Positions 1 to 10,540 of a stretch of 64,000 bases of DNA are shown piece by piece. Origin of the DNA: Impatiens glandulifera (taxonomy: Eukaryota; Streptophyta; Magnoliopsida; Ericales; Balsaminaceae); contig NC_061867.1 of NCBI RefSeq assembly GCF_907164915.1, forward strand, positions 26,078,308 to 26,142,307, given 5' to 3'. Each line of letters starts with the position of its first letter. Positions within the stretch are counted from its first letter, which is position 1. Below the pieces are notes generated by a model. The model did no database searches and had not been told where the DNA came from. It was given only the letters and a program-made list of their open reading frames with translations. The translations under genes were made by a program, and so were the position numbers.

Positions 1-360
1 TGACTCTTTAAAGTTAACATGAAAAAACAAAGAAATTTATATTATTAAAAGATAATAATAAAATTATTCATAAAATGACATTAAAATATGAAAAAATATA
101 CTTAATTCAAATATGATAAATATATTTAATTCAGTAAAAAAAAATTATTCAATTAAGAACTTTACATCTTTATTGTCTATCTCTAGACATGAAAAATAAA
201 CTGTAAATTTAAAAGGAATGCGAGTATAATGTTTATTGTCGATTTCCTCATTTAATATTTTAACTTATATTTTCAAGTTATTCAACATATGTGTCAAACA
301 AATAGTAAAATAGACATATTAAAAAATTAGCCAAAAACTACTTTAACAAAAAAAAATAGT
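1..360. other. AT-rich stretch without a gene
   Basis: Strongly AT-rich sequence with no open frame of note and no repeat I could match inside the window. It ends where the accessory ORF of the first retroelement begins, so it probably flanks or replaces the missing gag-pol part of that element. Confidence 0.5.
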
Positions 361-363
361 GTG

Positions 364-1257
364 ATGCGAGGATCAATACTCTTCTTTAAGGTTAGTTCCT
401 CTCTAAATAAGAAAGTTGAGCAAATGAAGGAAGTTGTTGTTGACACAATCATTTCCTCCCTTAACGAGTACAACATTCTTACGGATGCCAAAATTGCAAT
501 CGTTCAAACCAATCTGATTGAAACAGTCCGGGCATCTATTCACTCTAAGATTGTCGAAACGGTTCAAACATCGATCAAGACAATGATTGACGAGTCTGTC
601 AAAACCGCAACCGCTCCTTTGCTTGAAATGCTGCAGGCTATGGCAGCTCAGATTGAGGAGTTGTCCAAGCTGCAAGCTAATAAGACTCAAGAGCAGATTC
701 GTGCTGATGCCAAAACAGCTAGAAGTATTCAAGATGAAGACGAGTCTAGGGAACGGTTAAGAAAGGAAGCCGAAGAGAAGAATCACGAGTTGGCCAAGAA
801 ATACAATGAGGAAGAAAAGGCCACTCAACCGGAATCCACATCAGCACAAGCCTCGCACTCAATGAAAACCAGGAACAAGAACAAACGTAAGAAGATTGTA
901 ACCTTGCTGAATCAGGTGGAACGAAGCGGTATCGAAGAATTTCAACCGGATGAACAATTTGAGGAGCCTCTAGATGAAGAAGAAGAGGAAGATGCTACAC
1001 GACTTAACCCGCGAAAGAAGAAAGCAGTTGAAACATCAACCGCATTTCCATGTTCTGGTCCGATCGTTGCCAAATCATCTCGTCCACCCAGACCAGTAGG
1101 CAGTGCCTTCCGGTTCAATCAGCGAACTCCCGGCATATCAAGTGTATTTACCGGATGGAGAATTGACGCGGAAAGAAGAGATAGGGAATGGAAGGAGAAA
1201 GAGGGGGAGGAAAGGAGGCAAAAAGAAAAAGAAAAGGGGGGATTATCCAATCCTTAG
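364..1257 (+). CDS. Coiled-coil accessory ORF of a Sirevirus-like copia element (C-terminal part)
   Basis: Open frame of about 297 codons from the ATG at 364; a GTG directly before it is not needed. The product is hydrophilic. Residues about 10-110 are heptad-like, with alternating V/I/L and charged residues. A K/R-rich stretch (TRNKNKRKK) lies near residue 170, an acidic run (EEPLDEEEEEDA) near 205, and the tail is very charged (K/E/R). Layout and motifs match the C-terminal part of the accessory protein at 40,430-41,380 (ITRKRKNSS basic motif, then DEDLEGED acidic motif, then a Pro/Ser-rich tail), so I read it as the homologous ORF of a second, truncated element. It lies directly upstream of polypurine tracts and a 3' LTR, the position of env-like ORFs in Sireviruses. 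Function unknown; the frame is intact although the rest of the element is missing. Confidence 0.7.
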   Translation: MRGSILFFKVSSSLNKKVEQMKEVVVDTIISSLNEYNILTDAKIAIVQTNLIETVRASIHSKIVETVQTSIKTMIDESVKTATAPLLEMLQAMAAQIEELSKLQANKTQEQIRADAKTARSIQDEDESRERLRKEAEEKNHELAKKYNEEEKATQPESTSAQASHSMKTRNKNKRKKIVTLLNQVERSGIEEFQPDEQFEEPLDEEEEEDATRLNPRKKKAVETSTAFPCSGPIVAKSSRPPRPVGSAFRFNQRTPGISSVFTGWRIDAERRDREWKEKEGEERRQKEKEKGGLSNP

Positions 1258-1470
1258 CTTATCTTTCTTTATGAACAATTTACTTATGTCATTTATTGGT
1301 GTTCTATTTCTGAACTAAGTTAATTTTCCTAATATTTCAAAGTAATGATTTTACTAGACATCTTTTGAAAAAACCAACTTGTTTTGAAATTTTTTCTTTG
1401 AAAAACATCAAAAGGGAGAAATTTGTTAAAAACATTTTTTCAAAACCAAAACAATTTCTTAAAAAATTAA

Positions 1471-1735
1471 GTAAGTTAATTTTCAAACTGGCCATACATT
1501 ACAAGTTTTGAATATTTATTCTAAATAATCAAAAAGGGAGAAATTGATAGAAAAATTAAGTTAATTTTCAAACCGGCCATACATTACAAGTTTTGAATAT
1601 TTATTCTAAATAATCAAAAAGGGAGAAATTGATAGAAAAATTAAGTTAATTTTCAAACCGGCCATACATTACAATTTTTGAATATTTATTCTAAATAATC
1701 AAAAAGGGAGAAATTAATAGAAAAATTAAGTAAGT
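1471..1735 (+). repeat. 85-bp tandem repeat (3 copies) carrying polypurine tracts
   Basis: The phrase GGCCATACATTACAA recurs at about 1490, 1575 and 1660, a period of 85 bp. Each unit ends in AATCAAAAAGGGAGAAATT followed by GATAG or AATAG, that is, a polypurine tract plus an LTR-start-like sequence. The element therefore has three potential PPT/LTR junctions in a row. Confidence 0.85.
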
Positions 1736-2915
1736 TAATTTTTGAAACCGGCCAGAAAACTAAACTACTATAAACTCTTATGTGCAAGAATAGACCGAGT
1801 CGTATAAACCGGCTGGAGACTGCATAAACCGACTGAAGAATATATCAAAGCGAATCCGGCTCCAGATGATCAATTCATGATCAAGAGGAACCGGCCTCAA
1901 CATTCACAACAGACCGGCTAGCAAAGAAAAGTTCTCATCCCAGCGGATCATACTACGAAAGAGTCAGCCGGAAACTAAGAATTACAAAGATGATGTAATA
2001 TGACGAAATAGACGTGTCTTGGGAAAATAAAAGAAGATAAGATCCGGATCAGAAGCATGCGATAAAGACAATGATGAATTGTTGATCCGAAGATCCGACT
2101 CAGACAGCCGGAAGGTGCATGTCTGACACGTGTCCAAAACTGCAAGCCGGTTACGTCATCCATACCTGAGAGGTATATGCATGCTTTCCAAGTGTCAGGA
2201 AGTTGAAATGTGCACGCAACATCTCTGAACAGGCGTGACCTTGAACTGACCAATCCCACGGCAAGAGAAGAAAATGACCGTTGGGATCCTATTCACTATA
2301 AAAGGAAGACGAAGCGACCTCATTTATTACGGTTCTGGAATACTTTAAGAGAGAGAAAGAAATCTCACGCGCGATCCAAAACTAGTGTTTCATTTACCGA
2401 AAGCTTCATTGTATTGTATTATTGTATTACATCAAGAGTGAGTTGGTGTAACTGGCGAGTAGCGAGTTGGGCTCGACCGGCATTGTAACTGTTGTAACGT
2501 TGAAATTTAGTGGAGATCCTTCTCATAATCTGAGAAGAAGGGGTGACGTAGGAGGGTTTGCTCCGAACATCCATAAAAAATCTTGTCTCATGTCTTTTAT
2601 TTATTTCCTACTTATTCAATCTAAAATCGAAATACCTTAACCATAATATAATCTTACTCCCACAATCAAAACCGGTACATACATTCTCCTTAAATTGACC
2701 CTTCATAAACCTCATCCAAGTCGTGTGTGTTGCTTCAGACTGAAACAGACATTTCCGCCCTTGAACCCGGTTCAAGAGTCTGTGACAGTTTGCGAAGTGT
2801 TAAGAACGGTTTTAGTCTCTAACCGGACTATCACCAAATTGTGTGTTGTTGTAAGCGGCTACCCTTCCAAAACCGAAACAATCCCAGTCCTCCAAGGGCG
2901 TCCCCGATCTTAACA
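1545..2915 (+). mobile_element. 3' LTR of a Sirevirus-like copia element
   Basis: The sequence after the polypurine tracts is collinear with the LTR of the complete element at 29,584-30,775: a TATAAAA box, the GAAGGGGTGACGTAGGAG block near 2,541, the stretch around ACTTGAACCCGGTTCAAG and the end GATCTTAACA. The right end at 2915 is set by that terminal TTAACA, matching CTAACA in the complete element. The left end is uncertain among 1545, 1630 and 1715 because of the triplicated PPT. No 5' LTR or gag-pol is present, so this is the 3' end of a truncated copy. Confidence 0.75.
2297..2303 (+). promoter_or_regulatory. TATA box of the LTR promoter
   Basis: TATAAAA in a context (CACTATAAAAGGAAG) that matches the TATA position of the LTRs at 30,146 and 42,352. 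It presumably marks the U3/R promoter of this LTR. Confidence 0.6.
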
Positions 2916-3635
2916 TGTGTTATTGATAGAGAGTGGTATTTTCCGCCCCTGTCAAATAAAGTTGTCAAATAAAGTAGAGGGAGAGAACTGTCCGAAGGGT
3001 ACTGCTTCAACTGATACCAATTAATTGGTCCGATCTCAACCGCTCCGTGGGGGGCGGACCCCAACCGAAAGAAAGTAGTTGGCCCTATGTGTAAAACCTT
3101 GCCGTGGGAGAGTCTTTCTCCAATGAAAATGAAAACCGTGTTTAGGCAAGACATGAAAGCGCCCTTCCCTTTTTCTCTCTTTTTGAAGCATGTCCTCTAC
3201 TAGTAAGGTGGGATTCGTCCTTTCTAGCAGCTCTTAAAAGGCTTCAAAAATTGATTGAGTCCCCTTGAGACTAGCCGGACAATAGAGATAGGTGTGGATA
3301 CGCATCTTTGAATTCATTAGCTCGCACATGATCTACCTACTAACCATAGAAACTAAGAGTTATATCAACCAACAACTTCATAGATCAAGGAGTCCCCTTT
3401 TTTGGATAATCTACCCGCATCTGTTTTAAGAGATTGAAGCTTGGCCGATAGGAGGAAATTCTAAAATCTGCCGTTGATTTGAGCTCTATGCACGTGGAAT
3501 ACTCATTTCTATTTCTTCTAAAGCCCTAGACAGTGTGTCAAATTTGTGGGGCCATCAGGATTTGGTTGTATTCTAAAAATCCGTCCATGAATGATAACAA
3601 TTAATGATCGGCCAGTATGTTGATGTGTGGTAGTG
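2916..3635. other. Gene-free segment of higher GC, origin unclear
   Basis: This stretch is visibly less AT-rich than its surroundings (for example CCGTGGGGGGCGGACCCC near 3,045) and encodes no protein I recognise. It contains a small direct repeat, GTCAAATAAAGT, near 2,956. It could be the flank of the LTR, part of another old LTR, or an organelle-derived insert; I cannot tell which. Confidence 0.3.
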
Positions 3636-3649
3636 GAAAGTGATCTTTA

Positions 3650-3920
3650 AGGATGACCTTATTCAGATTCCAATAATCTACGCACGCTTAGTTTTCCATC
3701 CTTCTTTAGGATGGGGACTACTTTAGCAATCTAGGTAGGATATTCCACTACCTTAATAAAACTAGTTTTGAGTTGCATTCGAACATCTTCTCAGATTTTA
3801 TTCATGACTTCCTCTTTCATTCATTTGTGCTTTTGCATTACTAGTTTAGTATTAGTATATAGTGGAATGTGATGTCATGTGATCTTTGGATCAATGCCTG
3901 GAATGTCCTTGTATGACCAG
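3650..3920 (-). pseudogene. Ty3/gypsy reverse transcriptase fragment
   Basis: On the minus strand one can read SYKDIPGI, then HHIPLY, then KVVEYPT, then AKVVPILKKDGK, in that order. These correspond to the start of the RT domain of Tat-like gypsy elements (consensus of the type AWSYEDMPGIDP, VEYPEWVANVVPVPKKDGK). The frame carries several stops and the YxDD core is absent. The same RT region occurs, better preserved, at 62,194-62,625 in this window. A dead scrap, about 90 codons. Confidence 0.6.
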
Positions 3921-4316
3921 GGTAAGACCTTTCACTAACGATATAAGCCTATTTGACAGGGTTCCATCTCTATTTCATTTCCATGATGAAGATGGAGTTT
4001 ATTTTGAAATTTATGAACCTCATTATAGGAATGCGGCCATAAGATCGATAATTTCATTTGTTTGCATGAAAGTTATCAATCCAGGGAACCAGCGCGACAT
4101 ATGTCAGCATGAATAACGTCTGTGACGGTAAATTCAAAACATTTACACACATGCGTTTGTTTTTAAAAGGAAGGAACATGCTTAAAATGCTCACATAGAC
4201 TATACATGCATACATATATATAACACATATATAATAGTCACATAAGGGTTGTAGTGATGAGGTCTTTTGGTTGTCTGGGCACAATAAACAAAATAACAAA
4301 CACACACAAACAAATT
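3921..4316. other. No recognisable gene
   Basis: AT-rich, with a run of CA/TA dinucleotides near 4,200. Short frames here have no domain signature. Confidence 0.4.
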
Positions 4317-4960
4317 CTACCGAATTTTGGATTTGTTTTTCCTTGTAGCAATTTTGAAAGGGATATTCCATCTTTGACTTAACTTCAAATTGTCTTTATT
4401 TTCCGGAATTTCTCTCCAAGTGTATATTAGTGCATTTCTATCTGTGACTATGTCTTCCCATACATTTTTCTCTAATATTTGATTTTTACTATAAATTTTT
4501 GTATTTTGTTCCCTCCAAATATTATAGATCAGTGCTCCAAAGAAGCATTTGAACATATTTGCATAGAATTTGTCGCCCTTAACCTTTCTCATTACCAACT
4601 CACTAATTTTATTCCATGTACCTTTTGCATATTAATATTCTTTACAAATTTGCACCAAAGTTGAGATATAAACGAGCACTCCCCAAGTAAGTGATTAATG
4701 CTTTCCTCATACGCTGTACAAATTGGACAATTAACGTCTAGAATACTTATTTATTTCCCGATCTTGTCTCTTGTTGTCAATCATTTCTTCTATGTCAGTC
4801 AAATGATGAATTGGCGTCGAGGGATAATCTTTGTAGACTAGATGATTTTATGCCAATCAACTACCTCTTCCATTGTTCTAAGAATTTCCCAAGCTTTTCT
4901 CGCTACAAATTTTCCATGTTTCAGTTTTCTAGCTTTTAGTATGAACCCTTTCACTGAACT
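4317..4960 (-). pseudogene. LINE ORF2 C-terminus (zf-RVT zinc finger and tail)
   Basis: The minus strand reads GKFVARKAWEIL, then TTRDKIG, then CPICTAYEESINHLL...C....W, then a tail with FFGALIYNIWREQN. This is the zf-RVT domain (C-x2-C...H...C) and the NIWxERN-type motif found at the C-terminus of plant L1-type LINE reverse transcriptases. Frames change several times. The ORF ends at 4317 after KNKSKIR. Weaker similarity in the same orientation may continue to about 5,230. Only the 3' end is present, as expected for a 5'-truncated LINE; no poly(A) tail is obvious just below 4,317. Confidence 0.65.
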
Positions 4961-5299
4961 GCATGTTGATGATCAAGCTTAATATTCTTCTTTCATTCTG
5001 GTATGGTCCTTAGGATTGAGTTGCATATTTTATCTTTTACGTATCTGATCGAGGATAAAATATTGTTCCCTCTTATTATGCTTGTTTGGAATTCTTCTCT
5101 AAGAATTAAAGAAATATTTTCTAGTCATGGATCATGCTAGAATAATATTCTCCTTCCATTGCTTATGTTTAATTTCATCATCATATACGTCTCATTTCTG
5201 GATCTTATGACCATCTTTAATGACCATGTCATTTCCTCTCTAATTTTGTATGTCCATTGCCTATGCTGAGTTTAGTCACGTGGGCCTATAATCCATGTG
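4961..5299. other. Possible continuation of the LINE remnant
   Basis: No clear frame. Scattered minus-strand peptides might be a decayed extension of the LINE ORF2, but I cannot support it residue by residue. Confidence 0.25.
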
Positions 5300-6299
5300 G
5301 GGGCATTAATGTTATAGAATGGTTAATGGACCCTTGATGAGTAGATTTGGGAAATTTCACATAAGTTAGTATATGCACAAAGGAAAAAATTGAAAAGAAA
5401 TTATAGAAAATACATAACACTAACACTAATGTTTATCTAGATCTATCTTTTAATACAAATAAAAAACAACATAGACAATAGTCTTATATATTAATGTTCT
5501 TAGAAGATTACACAATTCTTACATCCTTGTAAGTTTCCAGATATGCTAAAGAGACTATTGATATGCATGCTCCATCTCCATCACTAGTACGAATTAGGAC
5601 AATAATGACAGTAAATACCGTCTCATTGTTTATTTTCTTATTGGTTAACCGCTATAGTGACTCATTATATCACATGTCGTCATTATTGGTCCTATCGTTA
5701 ATTTTTGGGAACTAATAATGAGAGGAATTTTGGAATTCTAGAGTGAGAAATGTTGAGATGATATGTGGAGAGGAATATAAGGTGAAAGAATATTTATAGT
5801 TGAAAATTAAACTTATAATCAATTCTTTAATCCAACGGCCACTAATCTATCATTATCCTTGCTTACCTATTCATCATCCTTGCAAGTTATATACAACAAT
5901 AAGTATTTTGTAGTTACAATAACAATATTAACACGATTTATTAATTGCCCCATTCAATTCATTAAGATTAATTGTAACAATGAACAAATTTATTTTTATT
6001 TGGATTAAATTTTACCATAATTCACATTTCAATTTGATGTGAATTTATTTAGATTAATTTCACTTTGATTCCCATTTGAATTTGATGTGAATTTCATTTC
6101 AAATAATTTCACTTTAATTCACATTTGAATTTGGTGTGAAATTCATTTGGATTATATTTCACAATTAATTAATATTTGAATTTTGTGTGAATTTCATTTA
6201 GATTAAATTTCACAATTAATTCACATTTGAATTTGGTGTAAATTTTATTTGTCCAAATATCATTTCCATTTAATTAATGGAATTAGTTTAATTTGAACA
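5300..6299 (-). mobile_element. Copia-type LTR, minus orientation
   Basis: On the minus strand the sequence starts TGTTCAAATTAAAC at 6299, directly after a purine tract (GTGGGAGAT), a typical copia PPT/LTR junction. The part from about 5,720 to 6,299 is repeated at about 22,180-22,699, including a tandem-repeat block and the unit ATTTATAGTTGAAAATTAAA. The lower end is not defined; 5300 is a rough limit. No TSD was found. Confidence 0.5.
5990..6260. repeat. ~59-bp AT-rich tandem repeat within the LTR (about 5 copies)
   Basis: The phrase CACATTTGAATTTGGTGTGAA and close variants recur about every 59 bp, alternating with TTTGGATTAAATTTCAC. A four-copy version of the same block lies at about 22,440-22,660 in the related LTR. 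Confidence 0.75.
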
Positions 6300-6950
6300 A
6301 TCTCCCACATTAATGGTATTTGAAAGATTAACCCGGTGAAAGTTTCAACACTTGAATCCTACATATAATAGGTATGTTTAACTCTTAACCTTTTCTTATG
6401 AAAGTATATAACTTTACTAGCCGATTTAGTGGATTTGATGTCATTGAACTTTTTAGCTATTTGTGTAAACAATTACACACTTTCACATAGAATGTTCTGT
6501 GATACATGTCAAGATCTCATGGTTGTGTCCGTTTTGACCGTGGAACACGTGCCTAGTTCTATGAGAGGGTCTAGATTTAAACCGTGCAATTCCTTCGAAG
6601 TGGCCCCACTTCTTCCGCATAGATGATCTATTTGCTCATGAATAACCATTAAAAGTGATATGCTTATCCTCGTCAAAATATATATTGTTCCGTTATAGGA
6701 TTAATTCTCAACAATAACTTTCTAAGTCAGTACAATTAGGTTGTCCCATTGAACCTAGTTCTTGGGATCTCTAGTATGCATAGGTCTAGTTTTCCTTAAT
6801 ACCAACTTATAGTAGGAAAATGTCTAAAAAGACTTTAAACTAACTTATATTCAATCATTTTGTTAGGGATCCACAATTGTAAGGGTACCCATCGGTCTCT
6901 GTCTCGTTCCATAGCTTATCACATTCTTGTGATACACGTGGCAATATGGA
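6300..6950 (-). mobile_element. 3' non-coding part of the minus-strand copia element
   Basis: This lies directly upstream (on the minus strand) of the PPT at 6300-6311 and has no open frame. By position it is the 3' UTR of the element whose LTR is at 5,300-6,299. No RNase H motif could be recognised, so the coding part is lost. Confidence 0.35.
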
Positions 6951-7719
6951 AGGACAACCTCGGGGAAGCTCGAGATTTGATGCGTTTCAACCTTGGTTTG
7001 CGTGCCAGACATCTTTTAAAATGAAGCATTTAATTTTTAAAAGATTTTGGAAATACTTGGAGCGGTAAGAAATTAATTATGTAAAAATAATTAATCCTTT
7101 GTTCAAACATTAATAATCTAGGTGGATAAATAACAATTTAACCAGAACCCAATTTAAATTAATTAGACATAATCAAATTAAAGATTATTTGTTTGAAAAT
7201 TAGAGTCGCTAAGAGATTTTATAAAAATCAATAAAATTATAATTTTACAAATGTATTTATACCAGACTTTCTGAAAAATGTGGTTCGTGTCTGTTTACGT
7301 TCGGGAAAGGGCTTTCGTGCTATGTCCTCTACGCCTGTCTAATTACGATTTTCAAAATCCTTCTAAAATAAACAAAGTCTGACTTCTATAAATCTAATTA
7401 TAACATTCTTTTATCTTTAATTAGTAGTTCAAGAGTCCAAAATGAGGAAATACTTTAAATAATTGTATACAATTATTTAAAGGAAACGTGTGTACTTGTT
7501 GCGTTGATGTTCAGATTTAACAAAACCTGAAAATATCAGAGAAAGGTGTTAGAGAGTATAACTAAACAAGGCCTAAGAAAAAAAATTCTTTGGGAAACAT
7601 ACCAAGTTTTTTAGAGTTATTTTCTAACCTCGAGAATACCATTTTTAGAAAACGGCGTTTGGTTCCAAAATAGTTTTGAATTTTTGTAAGTTGGAACCAA
7701 ACTGTCCTAAGGATTAAAT

Positions 7720-8400
7720 CCTAGGTTCGAGTCTGAGTTTTTCAATCTGGGCTTAGTGGGGTTTGAGATGTTCAATCTTGAGTGAGGGTTCGAACGTAGG
7801 CCTAAGGCTAATGTTAGGTGTAACTGTCTTAGGCTAAGTGGGGGTTCGATCCTAGGCTAGGGCTAGGGATTGGTTTTGTCGGTTCGAGGATAAGGCTAGG
7901 GTTTGGTTTTGTCGGTCCTAGGCTAAGATGAGGCTAGGTCCTAAGATTGGAAACATTGGTCCTAGTGCTAGGGTTAGGGCTCGATTTTGTCGGTCCTAGG
8001 CTTAGATATGACTAGGATTAATCGTCGATCCTAGGCTAGGGCTAGGGTTTGGTTTTGTCGATCTTAGGCTAAGATGAGGCTAGGTCCTAAGATTGGAAAC
8101 ATCAGTCCTAGTGTTAGGGCTAGAGTTCGGTTGCGTCGGTCCTAGGCTAAGATGAGACTAGACTTAATCGTCGATCCTAGGCTAAGGCTAGAGTTTGGTT
8201 TTGTTGGTCCTAGGCTAAGATGAGGATAGGTCCTAAGATTGCAAATATTGGTCCTAGTCCTAGGGCTATGGTTCAGTTGCGTCAGTCTTAGGCTTAAGTG
8301 GGGCTAAGTCCTAATCATCGGTCTTAGACTAGGCTAGGGTTCGGTTACATCGGTCCTTGGTTAAGAGTCAAGGTTATGAATACTTTTCCTAGTTTAAGTC
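7720..8400. repeat. 146-bp tandem repeat built from CCTAGGCTAGGG-type subunits
   Basis: The marker TCCTAAGATTG recurs at about 7,939, 8,085 and 8,231, an exact 146-bp spacing. Within each unit shorter phrases such as GGTCCTAGGCTAAGATGAGG and CTAGGGCTAGGGTT repeat, so the block is a higher-order repeat. It has no coding potential. Confidence 0.8.
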
Positions 8401-8699
8401 TGTAGGTTAGTTTCACTAGTCCTAAGTCAAGTGTCTAGGTTAGTTTTACCGGTCCTAGGTCAATTCTATCGGTCCTAAGGAAAAATCTTAGGAACGGGTG
8501 TTCTCATTTTGGTCTGAAACTTCAGAAACCTATAACTTTTGATTAGGACGTTGAAATCACAATACGTAAGCTACAGTAGGTTCATATGATCATGAAAAAT
8601 AAAAGCCCTATAATAAATCACGATTTTGAGAATCTTAAGAGGATCAATTTCAGAACCACCATTTCTAGGTCAAATTTTGGGGTTTTTTTTTAATTAGGT

Positions 8700-9300
8700 C
8701 ATTTTAAGGCCTGATTTTTGTTCCATTAGATTTGTAATGATGAATATAGTTGATCTAAACCAAAATAAGAACACTACAACAACATCCAAATAGTTTTTAA
8801 AGATTGAATTAAAATCTAACTTTTTCCAAAACATCAATTTCATCAAACATGATCAAATTAATGAAACAATCACTTGGGATTCATACCTACTTGTTAACAA
8901 ACATATATTGCAACTAATTGAATCAACAAATTTGAATTAGAAGCAAGAACACAAAATTTCAAAATTTTCATTTTTTTAACTTTTTTTCCAAAATTTCAAT
9001 TTGATCAAACATGATCAAAACGTGATTACAGTTATTTGGAAGTCATCCAAAAATATTTATAAACATGTATTACAACTAATTGAATCAACAAAATAAGAAT
9101 AAAAGCAAGAACACAGAATTTTAAAATTCAAATTTCAAGCTTTTTTTCTCAAATTTCTGTTTGATCAAAATTTGATTATAGTTGTTTAGAAATCATTCAA
9201 ACATGTATACAAACATGTATATCAACTATCTGGATTAACAAATCCAATTTTAAATTAAGAACACAACATCTAAAAAATATGTTTTCAAACTAATTTTTGC
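8700..9300. repeat. Degenerate ~150-178-bp AT-rich tandem repeat (about 4 copies)
   Basis: AAGAACAC recurs at about 8,767, 8,945, 9,107 and 9,257 in similar surroundings (TTGAATCAACAAA, GATCAAACATGATCAAA). Copies are diverged but clearly related. Confidence 0.65.
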
Positions 9301-10540
9301 AAAATCTTGATTTAAGATGATTTGATCGGTTTTCTTTCAACGAAAGCTCACACATGATGTACATAATTATATTCAACAAAAATCATACAATCAAGCATAA
9401 GAACACGATCAAACTGATCAAACAAGAAAAAATGAAGAAATTCAAAATTTTCAATTACAAATTGAAATTTCATACCAAAAGTTGGAAAACATTCATAGAA
9501 GATGTTGGAAGCTAACCAACAGCATGGATCCTAGAAGATGTTTGATGAACTAGTAGTGGAAGGGTAGGGGTATTTTAGTAGAGGAAGGTCGGTTGAGGAG
9601 GAGGGTTAATTTGAGACGAAATGAACCTCTGACGAGCTTATCCATAAAATCATATTCGACAGCTGGCAACCTTATCTATAGTAGGATAAAACTTCTAGAT
9701 AGAGGGCTATTGTAGGCGCTGATGAGAGGAATGTGTAGGCGAAGAAATCAGTGGATTTGATCATTTGTGGCCGAAGCCAGAGCTTCTAGAAGATTTGACG
9801 TCGACGACGACGATCGCGAATCCGGCGACCCCAGCATCCCAATGAAAAAGACGAACGAAATGGCATCATTTCATGTAACGGGACGTCGAGTTTCGTCTAG
9901 TTCTGTCAGCGGTCATCCTGGTTGACTAACGGGGTTAGTTAACCATGTTAGTTGATTCAGTATTAGCGCGCACGCGTGACCGCGCTACATCCGAATGTGT
10001 GAGAGCATCTAGGTTTTTTGATGAGCGCTCATCTTATGGTCAAGAATCCTACTGCAGAGATTAAACATAATTTCAGCTGCACATGATTACGCAATTATAT
10101 TTTTATTTAAAAGATTATAAAAAATCGGTTTTTAATTCCTTTTAAATCTATTTTTTCACCAAAAATTTTACAAAAAATATTTCTAGAATCATAATAACAA
10201 TTATGATCATATTATATTTTATTTTGGGAATTTTGCGGTAGTTTATTTAATTGGTTTAAGTCATTAATTAAACATAAATCATAATTAAATATTTTTAATC
10301 CCTTCCTTAGTCTAATTTGGGTAAAATATATACAAATATTTTATCCTCGAATTATTTTTGGAATTTTGGAAAGTTTCCTTAATTATGGTTTAATTATCAC
10401 TATACTTAATCCTTAATTAGGTTTTAATTCCTTCTTTAAGTTATTTTGAATCTTAAAATCCAAAATAATGTTTTAAAAGTATTTAACATATTAATATTAT
10501 TTTAAAAATAAGGTAAGTCAAAATTTCATGCTTACAACAA

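Larger units (their letters stand above)
6960..10540 (-). mobile_element. Ty3/gypsy (Tat-like) LTR or LTR plus 3' UTR, minus orientation
   Basis: The part from about 9,600 to 10,540 is collinear with 55,740-56,655. Shared landmarks are AGAGCTTCT, GTTGACTAACGGGGTTAGT, TTTTTATTTAAAAG, TAATTGGTTTAAGTCAT and GGTAAGTCAAA ending in ATGCTTA. Read on the minus strand the segment begins TGTTGTAAGCATG near 10,540. The other copy adjoins a minus-strand gypsy pol, which suggests this is the long LTR of such an element. Two tandem-repeat blocks fill the middle. No coding sequence is present. The lower boundary (about 6,960) is a guess, and a solo LTR is possible. Confidence 0.45.

Noticed and set aside
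361..366. GTG as start of the accessory ORF at 361
   Set aside because: Nuclear plant genes start with ATG; ATG at 364 follows immediately in frame.
4054..4371. Minus-strand ORF overlapping the LINE tail
   Set aside because: AT-rich frame without domain; the LINE C-terminus in another frame accounts for the region above 4,317.
7720..8400. Interstitial telomere (CTAGGGCTAGGGTT resembles TTTAGGG)
   Set aside because: The true period is 146 bp and the telomere-like words are short and imperfect.
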